This document shows positions 47,586-59,539 of a DNA stretch of 64,000 nt, one piece after another (within the stretch, counting starts at the first letter, position 1; each line of letters starts with the position of its first letter). Both the position numbers and the translations under genes were made by a program. The notes under the pieces were generated by a model. The model saw nothing but the letters and a program-made list of their open reading frames with translations. It was not told the origin of the DNA and searched no databases. The DNA comes from Vicugna pacos (Eukaryota; Chordata; Mammalia; Artiodactyla; Camelidae). The DNA lies in the NCBI RefSeq assembly GCF_048564905.1, contig NC_133007.1, positions 23,248,001 through 23,312,000 on the forward strand, read 5' to 3'.

Positions 47586-48266
47586 TCGTAGAACCCCATC
47601 TGTTAACTTGAGAAGGTCCCGTATGACGTATTAAATTCCCACTAAGAAGTCTACACAATCTGCCCAATTATCTCATCCCAGGGAAGATGTTGCCTGGACA
47701 TCAGTATGAACACAGAACCTTAACAGCTTCCTCCTCTCCAACAGGCTCGATCAAATGTATCTCAATTAAAGCAATTAGATCATTTTAAAATCCATATTTA
47801 AAAGGAGAAAATAAGCTATAATTAACCGTTATAATGATAAATCAAAATAACAAAGAAAGGTAAACACACAACTAAACTGGCATCTGATCAATCTTTTCCT
47901 TCTTTGCCTTGGCTTTGCTCATAAAAATTATCCTCAGTCTCCATGTTTTCTTCCTAACTTCCCAAAATATGAATTTATCTGCTGAATATGTGCATCCACA
48001 AAGACACACATGGTGACTCACAATCTCAGAGAAGTTGGGATGTCAGCCTAACCGCACCCTGACTTTGACAGGAGACATCTCAAGTGTTACTATTTTCTTT
48101 AAGTATTTCTGAAGATGCACAAATACCACAATGGCTATGAGTCCGAAGCACTCACTTGCCTCCTTCACCTCTGGTGAGAGACAAAGGGAGAGAGGAAAAG
48201 TTTTAATAAGAGCACAGCCAAATGATGCAAAGATGCCAATGAGGAAAGGGATTAAGACAACATCAC
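47586..48266. other. Intergenic downstream of CD1E
   Basis: No recognised gene or repeat. It may include the far end of the CD1E 3' UTR if a distal poly(A) site is used. Confidence 0.35.
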
Positions 48267-48304
48267 TTTATTTAACAATACATTTATTTCAGTCAGCATT
48301 TATT
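48267..48304 (-). promoter_or_regulatory. Cluster of AATAAA hexamers, candidate CD1E poly(A) region
   Basis: Three AATAAA hexamers on the minus strand (48267-48272, 48283-48288, 48299-48304), about 540-575 bases past the CD1E stop. They lie in sequence that looks L2-derived, so use by CD1E is only a possibility. Confidence 0.3.
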
Positions 48305-48800
48305 GAGAAGTATCTAATTCCTGCCAAACCAGCTATGTAATTTGTAGGGCCAGTATAAAATGAAAATGCACTATCTCTCCTGCAAAAGTGAGTAAGATTT
48401 CAAGATGGCAACAGCTGCACAGGTCACATGCCCATGATGTTAGCCCTGAATCCAGGGAAGACTTTTTGTCATGGGCACAAATATAAACACCTAAATCTTA
48501 CTTTCAGGCAAATGAGAGAAAAGCACAGCAATGTAAAAAAGTCACTGTTCAGGGTAGGAAGAGATGAGTGTATTTAGGAAGAACAGTCCAGTGTGGGACA
48601 TACAGCTTTTAAGTGAGCAATTCAGGGAAGCTCTGAAGAAAAAGGCATTTGAATTAGAGTTTGAAGGATCAGGGATGAACATGTGGCCAAAGCAGAAAAG
48701 ATATTGCTGGAAGATGGGATTTCCAAAAGAGTCAGAATCTCTACCAGAGCAAGCTGTTTTAATAAATCATGCTTTGTTTATAGGTATGAACCATGTTTTT
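48305..48800 (+). repeat. L2-like sequence in the CD1E 3' flank
   Basis: ggaagctctgaagaaaaagg, catttgaattagagtttgaa and catgtggccaaagcagaaaa resemble the L2 segment for cttgaaggatgaataggag. A 98-codon plus-strand frame crossing it and running into the last CD1E exon is chance. Confidence 0.45.
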
Positions 48801-48842
48801 AAACAAGGAGAAAAGGATTTTATATGGAAGGTAAAACTAGCA

Positions 48843-49011
48843 TCACCAGAGTTGCTTTAAGCTGGCTTTCAGTTTCTTTAAGGGTCTGTTTTTGATCCAC
48901 GATTCCCATGCCAAAGAGAGCTGATGTCCCGAACTCTTGGGGTCTTGGGTGTCGGCTCTTGTGGGACAAGCAGGGTGGGAGACACGGGCAGAGAGGACAT
49001 TCTGATTTGAG
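48843..49011 (-). other. CD1E: CD1E exon 6, C-terminal tail and stop
   Basis: The acceptor cttctcccacag completes an AG|C serine codon. It encodes [29 protein letters not shown] and [12 protein letters not shown], ending LKQLW and TGA at 48845-48843. This aligns with the long human CD1e tail (SNKNILSP, NTQDTKNSRHQ, SWIKNR, NQLW), which no other CD1 isoform has. Confidence 0.93.
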
Positions 49012-51691
49012 CTGTGGGAGAAGACGATCTTGATCTCAAAAAAAGGGGAAATCAGAGAGAAAGGGGGAAGGAAAAAGAAAATAGAGGAAAGAAGAACGAG
49101 TTCGTAAGAAGTTGAAGAAACACTGGAAGAAAAGACTCACCTCTGCTTTTTAGAGGGTAAGTCAGCGACAACCAAGATGACCAGGGTGACTATCACTGCT
49201 AAACAGATCACTGTCAAACAGGCCACTGTCAGGAGGATGGAGTATCCACCTAGTTGGGGATCAAATAAGGAAGTTGGTCTATAAAGTTCTCTCTATTCTG
49301 CCGCAGTTAATGCTTCTCATTTCACAGGGGTGGGACTTCCCCAGAGTTTTCATCTGTATTTTCTAGAGCTCTCATTTCACTTCCTCCTGATTCTATGTCC
49401 CTGGTCTCTCCCATCCCTCTCTCTTTCACCAAATCCATAGATCCTTCTTCCTTTTCTGTCTAGTATCTCTAACTCCTACTAGCATTTTCCTGAAATTCAA
49501 CTGCAGTCATCCTCCACACTTCTCCCACTTTTATCCTGTTGTGCATGGCGTTTCTAGCCATTTCCCGAGCTCTACTCACTAGCCCTTGGACTCTAGGCAG
49601 CCTGCCGTCTCCCAGCTGGGCCCCCGTTCTTTCTCACCCCAGTGGATGATGATGTCATGGCCGCCTAGACTGCTGTGTCTCACCCGGCAGCTCAGGCCGG
49701 CCGCCTCCCCGGCCGCCACATCCAGGGTCACTCGGAGATACCACGTCCCGTCAGCCTGGGGCAGGACGTCACCTCGCTGAGTGCCTCGTTGCTCCTGCTC
49801 ACCCCGCATCCACATCGCCCACACAGGTTTTGGATGAAAGCCAGAGATGTGGCACACCAGCAGCAGACGGCCGGGGCCGGGAGCGGGGCCTCTGGACACC
49901 CAGGCCTCTGGCTTCACTAGAGGGGAGACGATGACAGGAAATGGGCTTTAGAAGGGCACCTGAGGCCACAGTGCAGTGACTCAGGGTCCTTTAGCAATTT
50001 GAGGAATCACTCCTTTTCTTTTTCTAGGAAATCATTCTAAACCCACACATGTCACTTGGCAGCCTCTTACTATGTATTTCAAAATGATAGCACAGAGTAG
50101 AAAACTAAATACAAGAGTTAAAACACTAGGAATAGGAGGGGAGAGAGAGTTGGGCTCACCTTGGCGTTCTAGGTCTGACTTCCCTGCTTTAAGGAGGCCT
50201 GCCAGAAACCGAGGGCAGATGTCATCGAGAAGGCTCTGCACGACCTCTTTAATAATTCGGTAGTGGCTGAGCACCCTACAGACGTTCTGAGCTCGACTCC
50301 CTGCTCCTGGAGATGGTTTCCAAGAGTTTCCTTGGAAACTCAGGAAATCTGATCCTTGATATGCTGCATATAAGAAGGCTTCCAAGGGCTTTCCAGGATG
50401 TATTAAACAGCCAGCTGATACCTGGGCCTCAAAGGGGTCTGGGGGTGAAAAAGGAAGAGAGAATCAACATGGAAAAGATTACAGAATAGGGGCGTAAGCA
50501 ACCTAAGAAGTGAAGAGATGCAAGAGAGGAAAAAGTTCTGGGGAATTTCATGGAGGACTAACAATGGGGCAGGAAAAAAGGAGGGAATTTGTGGGAAGAC
50601 ATTTTGGAGATGATAAAGGTATTTTGAAATAATTAATGGGGAAGGGCTAGATAGGAGAGTTGTTAGAAAAACAGAAGACGATCTGGAAGAAGTCACTGGG
50701 GAGTGGTTAGGCACCAGTGGAACTCTGTGAACACTCAGACCAGGAAGAAAGGAGGGGCAGAATCTCGGCGAAGAAAGGCTGAACCTGAGGCCAGGAAAGG
50801 TGCATAGAAGTTCAAGAGGAGACAGCTGTTCAAGGTTTAGAGCATGAGGGAATTTTCAGGGATGGAGAGCTGTATTCATTAAGGCCCGGCTGTGTCTATG
50901 GTGGGGCGAGGGGTAGAGTGCGGAAGGTGGTGAAGGGTGAAGCCGAGGAGGGAGGGCGACCAAAAGGGGACAAGGAATAAGGTCAGGAAGTTTGGATGAG
51001 GGTCAGGACCCGTACACCATCTACCCTTCAGAACAAGAGACTCACATTCGAACTGAAACTGCCTGCTAAAGCTCTGCACCACCCTAGGGAAATCGTGGAA
51101 GTACAGCTGCAGTACTGCCTGGATGCTCTTCAGCTCCTCCTTGCTGAAGTTGCCCCGAGACCAGGGCCGCAGAAAGAGGAAGGTATGCGAGACACTGTCC
51201 CAGACATGAGTCTGCAGCTCGCCCAGCCAGCCTGAGCCATCGGTGTGCGTCCAGCTGCTGTTGGCAAAGGAAACAGTCTGGAGTACGCGGAAGGAGGGGG
51301 GCTCTTCTGCAGCTGGATGATGGGGTCCTAGAACCTGGGGAGCTGAGGGAGGATATAAAAGGATGGAGACAAGGTGGAGAGGAAGGATGGAGATGGTTAC
51401 ACAGTTTGCACACATACCCATCCCCCCTTCCCCATGGTCCAGCTTCTTCTCCCCAAAATCAGAGAGATTAACTGAATTGGGGGCAAGAACACTTCACCTG
51501 GACACTTGCTTGGCATACAGACTCCAAAGGCATCCTGTAGGAGCCTTACTCCCTTCCCCAGGTCCTCCCCAGAACATCCTCTCCACCCTGCAGTGCCCAA
51601 CTACAGGCATCTCTCCACCTGGGATCATACCCTCTGCGCTTTCCCCATGGCAGAGAAGTCCCTTGAAAAACAAGGGCAGCAGGAGCAGCAT
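48843..51691 (-). CDS. CD1E: CD1E, CD1e lipid-antigen chaperone (six exons)
   Basis: CD1e is an MHC class I-like, beta-2-microglobulin-binding glycoprotein. In human it is processed to a soluble form in late endosomes and lysosomes, where it helps load glycolipids onto other CD1 molecules. Six exons on the minus strand join at GT/AG sites in phase: 51631-51691, 51046-51342, 50160-50438, 49638-49916, 49141-49249 and 48843-49011, giving 1194 nt and 397 residues (human about 388). Domains are signal peptide 1-20, alpha1 21-119, alpha2 120-212, Ig-like alpha3 213-305, transmembrane 308-334 and tail 335-397. Alpha3 ([29 protein letters not shown]) and the tail (SWIKNR, ending KQLW) match human CD1E specifically rather than CD1A-D. 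The Ig cysteines and glycosylation sites (Asn-Ser-Ser, Asn-Phe-Ser in alpha1) are present. All exons are open. The transmembrane segment is longer than in human through a 15-nt tandem duplication. No TATA box is evident upstream. Confidence 0.95.
49141..49249 (-). other. CD1E: CD1E exon 5, transmembrane segment
   Basis: 109 bp. The acceptor is ccccaactag and the donor AG|gtgagt. It encodes [19 protein letters not shown] then [16 protein letters not shown]. Human reads [20 protein letters not shown], with a single CLTVI. Here the 15-nt unit is tandemly repeated (49206-49220 and 49191-49205), adding five residues. The downstream intron is 129 bp. Confidence 0.92.
49638..49916 (-). other. CD1E: CD1E exon 4, alpha3 Ig domain
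   Basis: 279 bp. The acceptor is cccctctag and the donor G|gtgaga. It encodes the C1-type Ig domain with [16 protein letters not shown] and [14 protein letters not shown], the disulphide pair. It is the most conserved exon and the basis for the CD1E call. The usual Phe-Tyr-Pro is Phe-His-Pro here. The downstream intron is 388 bp. Confidence 0.95.
50160..50438 (-). other. CD1E: CD1E exon 3, alpha2 domain
   Basis: 279 bp. The acceptor is ttcacccccag and the donor G|gtgagc. It encodes [41 protein letters not shown] and [19 protein letters not shown], with the two alpha2 cysteines kept. The first 25 residues differ more from human CD1e than the rest. The downstream intron is 243 bp. Confidence 0.93.
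51046..51342 (-). other. CD1E: CD1E exon 2, alpha1 domain
   Basis: 297 bp. The acceptor is cctccctcag and the donor T|gtgagt. It encodes [34 protein letters not shown] and [14 protein letters not shown], aligning with human CD1e alpha1. The last base supplies the first position of a Tyr codon completed in exon 3. The downstream intron is 607 bp. Confidence 0.93.
51631..51691 (-). other. CD1E: CD1E exon 1, signal peptide
   Basis: ATG at 51691-51689 encodes [20 protein letters not shown], a hydrophobic leader aligned with human MLLLFLLFEGLCC. The donor is G|gtatga at 51630, in phase 1 as usual for class I-like genes. The downstream intron is 288 bp. Confidence 0.88.
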
Positions 51692-52914
51692 CGAAGCTCT
51701 GTCAGGCAAAGGATGTTTCAGCAGGCAAGTGCCCTCAGAACGCAGATATGGGCTCTGCTCTAAGCCCTCTCTCACTCTCATCTGACTTCCCTTGGCACAC
51801 AGACAAACCTCTGCCTCTGCCCACTTCCCTGCCAAGAAACCCTTCAGTTTCCCCCAGCCACAGGCCTCCCACACAGTCTTTCATTTCCCCTCCAGTTCTC
51901 CCACTGTCTGGAGGCGTTCTCCCACTGTCTGGCCTCCAGATTTCTTCCTGCTCCTGCCGGCATCCTCCTGATCTCCTCTGTCACCCCAGTTCCTGGTTAA
52001 TGACGAAGTCTGCAGTCTGTGGTGTGGCTGGAAATTTTCATTTCTTTTGGCCTTGGAGAAATTGAGTCCACACTTGGATTCTCAATGTCCTGTTCTGTGA
52101 AAAGAAGTGACAGAAGGTGAACGGTCATGCCCCGTGGCCTTTCCAACAGCGTCCCCATCCCTTTTCTCTCTGTGATGTCCTCTGCTTGTCTGCTGCCTGG
52201 CCGCCCTTTCCCTAAATTCTTGGTCTTCCTTGTCTTTCTCTACTTACCCAGTATTTTCTCCTTTAGCGTCTACGTTCACTCTTCTCACTGGTCCTGCCAG
52301 TTCTCCCTGTCCCCTCAGTCTCCCCGCTGTCTCTTCACTCTGCTCTTCTCAAAATCATTATCTGAAGGCACTAGGCATTGTGAGGGCAGCTGTATAACCC
52401 ACAGGAAAATCTGCACAATCCACAGTGGAAAAGGGGCAGCGGTGGTAATACAGGTTATCAGTTAATCTAGGAAAAATACCCTTTTCTCAGTTCCCCCAGT
52501 CAGACCAGTTATCGCTGTTGAAGGGGTCTATGACTGGCTTTGACCTGGAAGTGGTGAGCTAGCGGGCAGGTAGAGTTTCAGTCTTGTTGTATGAATGGGG
52601 ACTATACAGGGATCTTGGATCCCCACCCTGCCACAAATGAGTTGAATGTGTCTACAGGTGGATGAACCAGCTTGACTCTGGGTGTGATGGGTGGGCAAGC
52701 AGCCTTCCCTTCACAGTTCATGGCCTGGGAGCACTGGTGTCTCCCTGGTGGTGGCCAACTAGAAAAAAGTTGGATTGGAGGCAGGGAGGTTACTCTCTAT
52801 GGGACTGGAGTGTTCACAGGAGAATCAATTATTGAGTTGAGTCTTTATTTTCTTTCCTTTCACTGACGTTTGCTGTGGCAGACTGAAGGCAGGTGAAACA
52901 TCATTTTATGATTG
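51692..52914. other. CD1E upstream flank
   Basis: Expected 5' UTR and promoter of CD1E. Somewhat more GC-rich and pyrimidine-rich than the surrounding DNA, without a TATA box. The 14-bp phrase gttctcccactgtctgg repeats in tandem at about 51896-51930. Plus-strand frames here have no recognised domain. Confidence 0.4.
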
Positions 52915-53000
52915 GTTGTCATTTATTCATTCAACTGACATTTGGTTAGCACCTACCTGATGCTAAGATATCTGCTAGACACTAAGATTTCAGAGAGAAT
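52915..53000 (-). repeat. L2 3' end fragment
   Basis: ttgtcatttattcattcaac, gacatttggttagcacctac, tgatgctaagatatctgcta match the antisense L2 3' terminus. Confidence 0.7.
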
Positions 53001-54299
53001 TTTTTTGGAGAAAACAATACAAAATCCAACTAAAACCTGTATTTATTTTTTATAGAGAGAGCTTGCAGGATAGTGATCAGAATTGTTGAAAAAGTCCACA
53101 TTCAGTCTCATCCTGATATTGTTTCTGAATTCCAAGAATTAAAAAACAAAACAAAACAAAAAAAACCCAGAAGTTGGCTGCTTACAAAGGAGAGACTAGC
53201 CCTGGGTTCCGATACCTTATGTACCATGCTGTGGGGAAGTATTTCAGAACTCTGAGGTAATGAGATAATCCTAAATGTTTTTATTCAAGCAAATTATCAT
53301 TCTCTGATGAGAGCAAAATTAATCCATATTGGAACATTAAAAAGTCAAAGAATATGCCACGTAAGTCCTTTCACGGAACAAATTATCCAAGTAAAACCAA
53401 AAACTAACCTGAATACAGAACTCAAGAAATGATGCAAGAATATATAATTATTTTAAAAATACATAGCTAACTCTAAATAATTGTTTAAAATGAACTTATA
53501 AAATTTAACACATTTGTTTAGTATTTCAGAAAAAAGAATCATCATCAAAAAACTAAATTCCATATCAATTCACCAAAACCTGAGAAGGGAGATGAAAAGA
53601 AAGGAGATAAATAAGATTTCTTTCAAATCACATTTTATTGATCATAAGAGCATAATATAAAATAGGATCAATTAGAAAAATTGTTTAAATTATGATGTTT
53701 ACAGAAAACGAGATTAAATCAAGGCGGCAAAAACACATTTAGCTCATATCTCTAAAACAATTAAGATGTTTAAAAATGTGTGTTTAAAAAAGATGAATAA
53801 ATCCATTATCAAGTCAGAAAACAATGAAAGGATCCAACCTCTGTAGAGAAATTTTAAAGTCCTTCAAAAAAGAAAGCAAATAAAATGGCTTCAAAATCCA
53901 CACCCCAGTACATATGCAAAGGAAAAATGATGCTAATATAAGAGGGTGCCTGCAAATACCATAAACATAAGTGAAAACATATAAAACATGATGGTAATTA
54001 AGTAGATAATCATTTATTACCACTGGTTTTACCAAGTTTCTGGCAGCAAGACATTTTTGTCATATGACAGTAACCCAAGAACTTCTCCCTTAGCAGAGCC
54101 ATGTTCGCCTGGGGAGATATTCCAGCCTGAAAACACTGTATTTGCAAGAGAAGCAGATCAGGGACTGAGGCAAGTAGACCCCCAACAGCACCTCCTTTGT
54201 TCTTGCTACAAACTGAAGAATCAATTGCATCACCTGCACAGGAAGGCAGAGAGGGGGTGGGGATGTATTTTGAGAAGCAGCCTCTTAGTTCTACAGAAG
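53001..54299. other. Intergenic, nothing recognised
   Basis: AT-rich. An A-rich aaaacaaaacaaaac run lies at about 53142-53167. Parts may be old L1, but no segment is clear enough to call. Confidence 0.4.
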
Positions 54300-54475
54300 G
54301 TTCAGGTTGATTTGACAGATTTATTTTAAACTTTATCTGGAAAAATTAAAGCATAAGGTCCTACATCTTCTAGCTAAAGAGTAATAAAGGGAGCATTTGC
54401 CTTACTACAAAGTAAAGCATACTAGAAAGTTAGTGTTAAAACAGGTAGAAGATGCATAGAAACTTATCCTAGGAG
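54300..54475 (+). repeat. L1 ORF2 fragment, sense
   Basis: ttaaactttatctggaaaaa, aaagagtaataaagggagca and ttgccttactacaaagtaaa, gttagtgttaaaacag resemble the L1 ORF2 3' region for the stretch preceding the tail. Very diverged. Confidence 0.5.
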
Positions 54476-55109
54476 AGACGTGGGTATTGGCGCTTAGAGA
54501 CGAGAGAAAAGAAAAGAGACAAAACAGGAGGTGTTGGTAAGCCCTGATTACGTGTGCCATGCTGAAGAATTGTCTCATTTTTCAAGCTAATGAAGGCATT
54601 TAAATGTGAGAGTGATGTGCTTAAGATGGCATTTGGGAAAATCCCCTAAACCCCAGTGAGATTAACTGGAGAATGAATCAGAGAGTAATGAGACCAAGGT
54701 GACAGGTGACTTGAGTAACCTGAGCAAAGGTGGTATTGGTGAAGATGGAACAGGGTGGAGATAACAACATAGCATGGAGGTCCTCAGGGTTAATCCAACA
54801 GAAGTGTGACCCAGAGGAGACAAAGTGGTGCTATTCACGAAGGTGGACAGCGTAGGCTTGGGAAGGATGGTAGGGAGACGCACAGTGCAGATTGGGTCAG
54901 GTTGAGACGAAGGCTCCAGTCAGAAGTAGTCAGGTGTTTCCTGGCATAAAGGTCATTACAAAGGGGTGTTGATGACACAGAACCTGCCAAACACACGGTA
55001 CCATGGGAAGAAGTGTAGGCATCTGTAAATCTGTCCCTCTTTTTCAAATTATATTTTTAATTTAAATTTAATAAAGGATATCACTTGTGTCATAGAATAT
55101 GTTCAAGTC
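54476..55109. other. Intergenic, possibly old L2
   Basis: Purine-rich stretches such as gagagtgatgtgcttaagat resemble L2 internal sequence, but the match is weak. No gene. Confidence 0.35.
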
Positions 55110-55440
55110 TCCTGAATTTGTTCATTTATTCATTCTTTCCTTCATTCATGACATATTTATTGGGAACTTACTATATGCCAGGCTTTTTACTAAGAGCTGA
55201 GAATACAGTGGGAGAGCCAGTGAAGAATAAGGAAGGAGGGATATAGTCTTTGTCCTGGTGAAGTTGAGTGTGAATAAAACCACCCACACAGATGACTGTA
55301 CAAACACAGGTGCCATAAACACTGAATTTAGAAGTGCACAGTGCTATGATAACCATTAACAAGAGGAAAGGACAAAATCCCAGAAAGGAGTCCCAGAAAG
55401 TGATGACAGCCCTGCGTTCTGAAGGAAGATTAGGAGTTAA
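55110..55440 (-). repeat. L2 LINE 3' end
   Basis: gttcatttattcattctttc, tttattgggaacttactata, tgccaggctttttactaaga, gagctgagaatacagtggga and agtgcacagtgctatgataa match the antisense L2 3' terminus well. Confidence 0.8.
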
Positions 55441-56109
55441 CCTGGAAAAGAAAACACAATGCATGCAAAGACCAAGTAAATAGAGGAAGTCTATCCCATC
55501 TGAGAAACTAAAAAAGTCCACAATTCACATGTATTTCATAACACGGCATTTCTCAACTATCATTAAACTCTGCTTCTCTTTTTTAAGTATATCGTTTCTT
55601 GAAAGCCAAACCAAAAAATATGGACGTGATTATTCACCGAACCCCATAGTACACACTAGTGAAAGCTGTACCATGTTTACATCAAGGTAACACAGTCAGC
55701 AGGCTGATCGTCTAATAATGGTGCGATTCACTCATGACAGCCTGCAGCACCTGCAAATCTCAGACTCAATAATAAATGTGTCAGAGCCCAGCGCTCCATC
55801 AATTCATTGAAGCAGGGGGTTCCTATGTGCTAGTCGGCCAACATTTTCAGAATGACAGCCTTTTGTGCAACATCTGGGTATCACAGGGTCTTCCTCCCCC
55901 ATCCCCATCATGTTAGGCAGATGTGAGCTGAAGCTTGACTACTTCACTTATGCTACACCCACCACCGCTCTGTAGACCTTGAAGGCCCTTTTAAACATTG
56001 AATCAGGCCTCTGTTGAAGTTTTTGTTTCTGTGCGTGACACCGAGCCCTTAGGTACGTGAGAATATTCAGAGCGCATCCTAACACCATGCAGACTAAGAG
56101 ATGCTGCAG
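55441..56109. other. Intergenic, nothing recognised
   Basis: No supported gene or repeat. Confidence 0.4.
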
Positions 56110-56560
56110 CAATTCTGACCCCCTCATTTCTCTAGAATGGGGAACTTCCAGAATGGTGGAGTGTGGAGCATAGCTAATCCTCTTCCCCTAAAACAATGAC
56201 AAAATTGGACAGTATTTTCAAAAACAATCATATCAAGATTCTGGAAATGGATCAAAGGTATACAACAAATTGAGAAGTGTTTATAGTACAAAAACTGCTG
56301 AACCTGGGCTAAGCACAGCTGTGGCTCTAACCCAGGCTGCTCCATCTTTTTCCCGTGCCCGGCTCTTCAGTGCAGTCCTACTAGGGCAGGAAAGCCATGA
56401 AAATCAGAAGCTTCCCTGCTGAAGGTGGCTCGCGTGACTTAGAGAGAGGGGAAAACAGCCAAACCCAAGGGCATCATTGAAAACAATAGCAAATTCAAAG
56501 GCAAACAAATGGAAAAGGTTAATTTCTCAGTTAGCATGAGGATTTAACACTGGGTGGAGC
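56110..56560 (+). repeat. Possible L1 5' UTR remnant
   Basis: aacttccagaatggtggagt at the start, an aaaacaatgacaaaattgga segment and gagaagtgtttatagtaca resemble the 5' leader of old L1M elements. The call is tentative. Confidence 0.4.
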
Positions 56561-59539
56561 AACATACCTGCAAACTAATCAGAAAATGTAGAGGGAGATC
56601 CTGTGACTGTGATGGCTGTGGGGACATGGATAATCTACCACTTATTCCTGGAAGTCTGGAAGGATGCACACAAGAGCAGGGCTGCATGCACGCTCAAAAG
56701 AGACCAGAAGCAACCCATCCCAGCTTTCTGCAGGTCCCTGGGTGAATATGAGGCTTGCGCACACGCTGTGAGGAGATGCACAAGATAGTGGAGGGGAAAA
56801 TAAAAATCATGGCTGACTTGCAAACTTCCTGATCTTTGAACGCTCTTTCCAACTCAAACAAAGATCCATTGGCAAAGGATCTTTGAGACTTGTTGGCTCA
56901 AAGTGCTTGAGTACAACCTTCTAAAGCCATGAGGTTTGCTCTCCTCCACACTTTTTGATTCATTTTATTATTTTTTTTCACTTGCGTCCTGAGTAAATGT
57001 CTGGATTATTTATTTTTGGTATTTCTTCTTCTCCACAAATATATTTAAAGCTATAAATTACTCTGTAAAGCTACCTTGGTTTCATACCATTGTGGACTGT
57101 AGAGAAGGGTAGATACTGAACAGAATACATACTACCCTATAAAAAACATACTATACAGTCATGAGATTCAAATGGTCTAGGACGTACTACAAGCAACTGT
57201 ACTAATTTGAAGAACTTTAGAATCATTCATAAAATAAAAATAAAGCAAAAATAAGTTAGGGAAGAAAATAATTTCAGTATTCCACAAGAAATTGCGCTGT
57301 TAGAAGGGTGTAATAACTACACACCACTTTGCAGTTTTGAGGTTACTGAAGCCACGAGTTACCACAACGAGCTGAGCAAAGCAGAATTAAATTTCTGATG
57401 ACAACCTCACAACAGTTAACAAAGTCACTCATGAGACTACTTCTGAATTAAAATCAAGCAGAAGATGAATTCCGAAGAAAAAACTATTTCATTAACCTTA
57501 ATTTAGGGGTGCATAATATGGTTTAATTGTTCCCTTCTTGCTTGCTTGCTGTTTGTGGCCAGGTCTCTTCTGAGAAGAAAGTCCCCCTCCTCTGCTTTGC
57601 TCTGGGGCTGTCCCACAGTCACACTCACAGATCCCCTCTTGTTAACCTGCTTGCCAAAACTGAAAAGTTCGCTGGAGACATACTACGAGATGTGGCTTTA
57701 CACAAAGAAATCTCCCTAAGTAAGAAAATGATGAGGGGAAATCACCTAGAATAGTATTTTTGAATATACATTCGTATAAATGTAAGGAAGTGTTCAATTT
57801 GCTGCCGTTGAAAACTCTGTAATCAGCCGCTGGCCGTCCAGAATTTCCTTCAAAGAAGTCTGATTTACAAAATTTAATGTTAGAATAAACAATGCCAACT
57901 TAATAAAATGTTAACAGAGATATAAAATAACACAAACTCCTATTACATCTATAAGCATTTAATAGCCAACCAACCAACCACTGTACAGTAAAATCTCATC
58001 TTTCAATTTGAACATGTTGCTCTATCTTCACAGGTGCAGGAAAAAGGAGAGAAAGTGCACAGACTGCTCAGTGTGATCACACAATTGGGCCATTTCTACG
58101 CTTCATTTATCTACTCAGTAACTGCTCAATCTTCCAACTCTGCCCACACAGCCAACTCCATCCTGTGATTAATTTCCAGGAGGTTTATATATTTCAGGCA
58201 TTTTCCTCCCAAATCTAATTCTGAAGTCCAGCGGCATTTTCTTTCTGAGGTCCATTCTTTTTCGAAGAGATTTTCCTTTAGATAAAAATTCCATTCATGT
58301 GAATTTATGAAGCCACTCTTGTCCCTGACAACCACAGAGTTGTAACAGAGATCAAAAAGCTCTCTGTGGCAGTACTAACCCGCATCACTCTGATCATTGC
58401 CTTTACCTCTTATTGGATTACCTTCAGATTCCCCCAAAGTCTTAAATAATTATTTCTTAGAGCACCTTTGTGAGTCTTCCATGAACTTACCAATGAGTCC
58501 ATTTAACCTCCACTTTTTGAAAGCCTGTGTGTAAGTTTCTCAGCCATCTTCCACGCCCTCAGCCACTGCATGTCGCGGGCCATTATAGTCATGACTATTG
58601 ACGTGAACTGGGCCCACATGCTCCAGTGTGGTACAGCATGTTCTGAGGCCCCCAAAATGCTGGGGAAATCCATGCCTTTCTCCGCCCACTTTGAGTCATA
58701 CTTTTATTATGTATCTTAAGGTGTTTTGAGTTATGCTACCCACATCTTGGAGGAGTGCTATCTAACAGAACTGTCTGTGTGATGGATGGGTTCTATTCTA
58801 TTGCTATAATGGTATGGTGTTTAATTTGATTTGATTTGATTTTGGAAAGAGCAGTCTTAGTGTTTAAACTGAAAACAATACCTTTCCATTTTTATCCACA
58901 TTCTTAAGGCTTTCTGTGATTCCAGTGTGTCCAGCCCACAAATAAGCCAGACCTTCCCTCATGTCTGAATCCTGAAGAAAGACACCTCTCAGCCCAGGCG
59001 AGGACCCCTGACGCACTTGAGTGGTGACCTCAGTGCTTCATTTAGGGAGGCTGGATGGCCCTACCCTTCCCCATCCACACCACCCAGTCCATGGTGTCTT
59101 ATAGTTTATGGCTAAAGGTAACAGTTTCTTAATTCGTTGTACTGACTAGTGAAGTACAGCAGAAGATGGGAGTCGTCATTGCATAAGGCTGGTTTCTGAT
59201 TACCCTGAGTACCTTTCCTCTGATCATCTTCAGCTAGGAGAGTTGACACTTCTTAACAGATTCATGAAGGTTTTTAGTGAAAAGTATTTGAATAAAAGAC
59301 TTAATACTGAATTTCAACTTTTATATTTTTCATTCTTATTAAATTGACATGGTGTTCATGCATTTCTAATTTAAGTTTTTCTTTCACTGCTCGTTCTCCC
59401 AGAAATTTCTTTTTAGTTGTTCGTAGTTTATATCCTAGAGGAAGCGCCATTACATGTGACATACTCTTGTGTAGGTCGTCTTATCAATTCATAGACTGTA
59501 TAAACTCTGGCCTACTTCTTAGGGTTGTTTGTTTTTAGA
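56561..59539. other. Intergenic, nothing recognised
   Basis: Three kilobases without a supported gene. A (TTGAT)n run lies at 58824-58842. Short open frames lack motifs. No further CD1 exon is seen on either strand. Confidence 0.45.

Noticed and set aside
48564-48860. 98-codon plus-strand frame overlapping the last CD1E exon
   Set aside because: It lies in L2-like sequence antisense to a conserved CD1E exon, and no domain is recognised.
50879-51421. 180-codon minus-strand frame as a separate gene
   Set aside because: It is CD1E exon 2 (51046-51342) plus read-through into the flanking introns. The spliced model uses clear acceptor and donor sites.
55171-55521. 116-codon minus-strand frame with hydrophobic stretches
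   Set aside because: It coincides with an L2 3' end and has no conserved domain.
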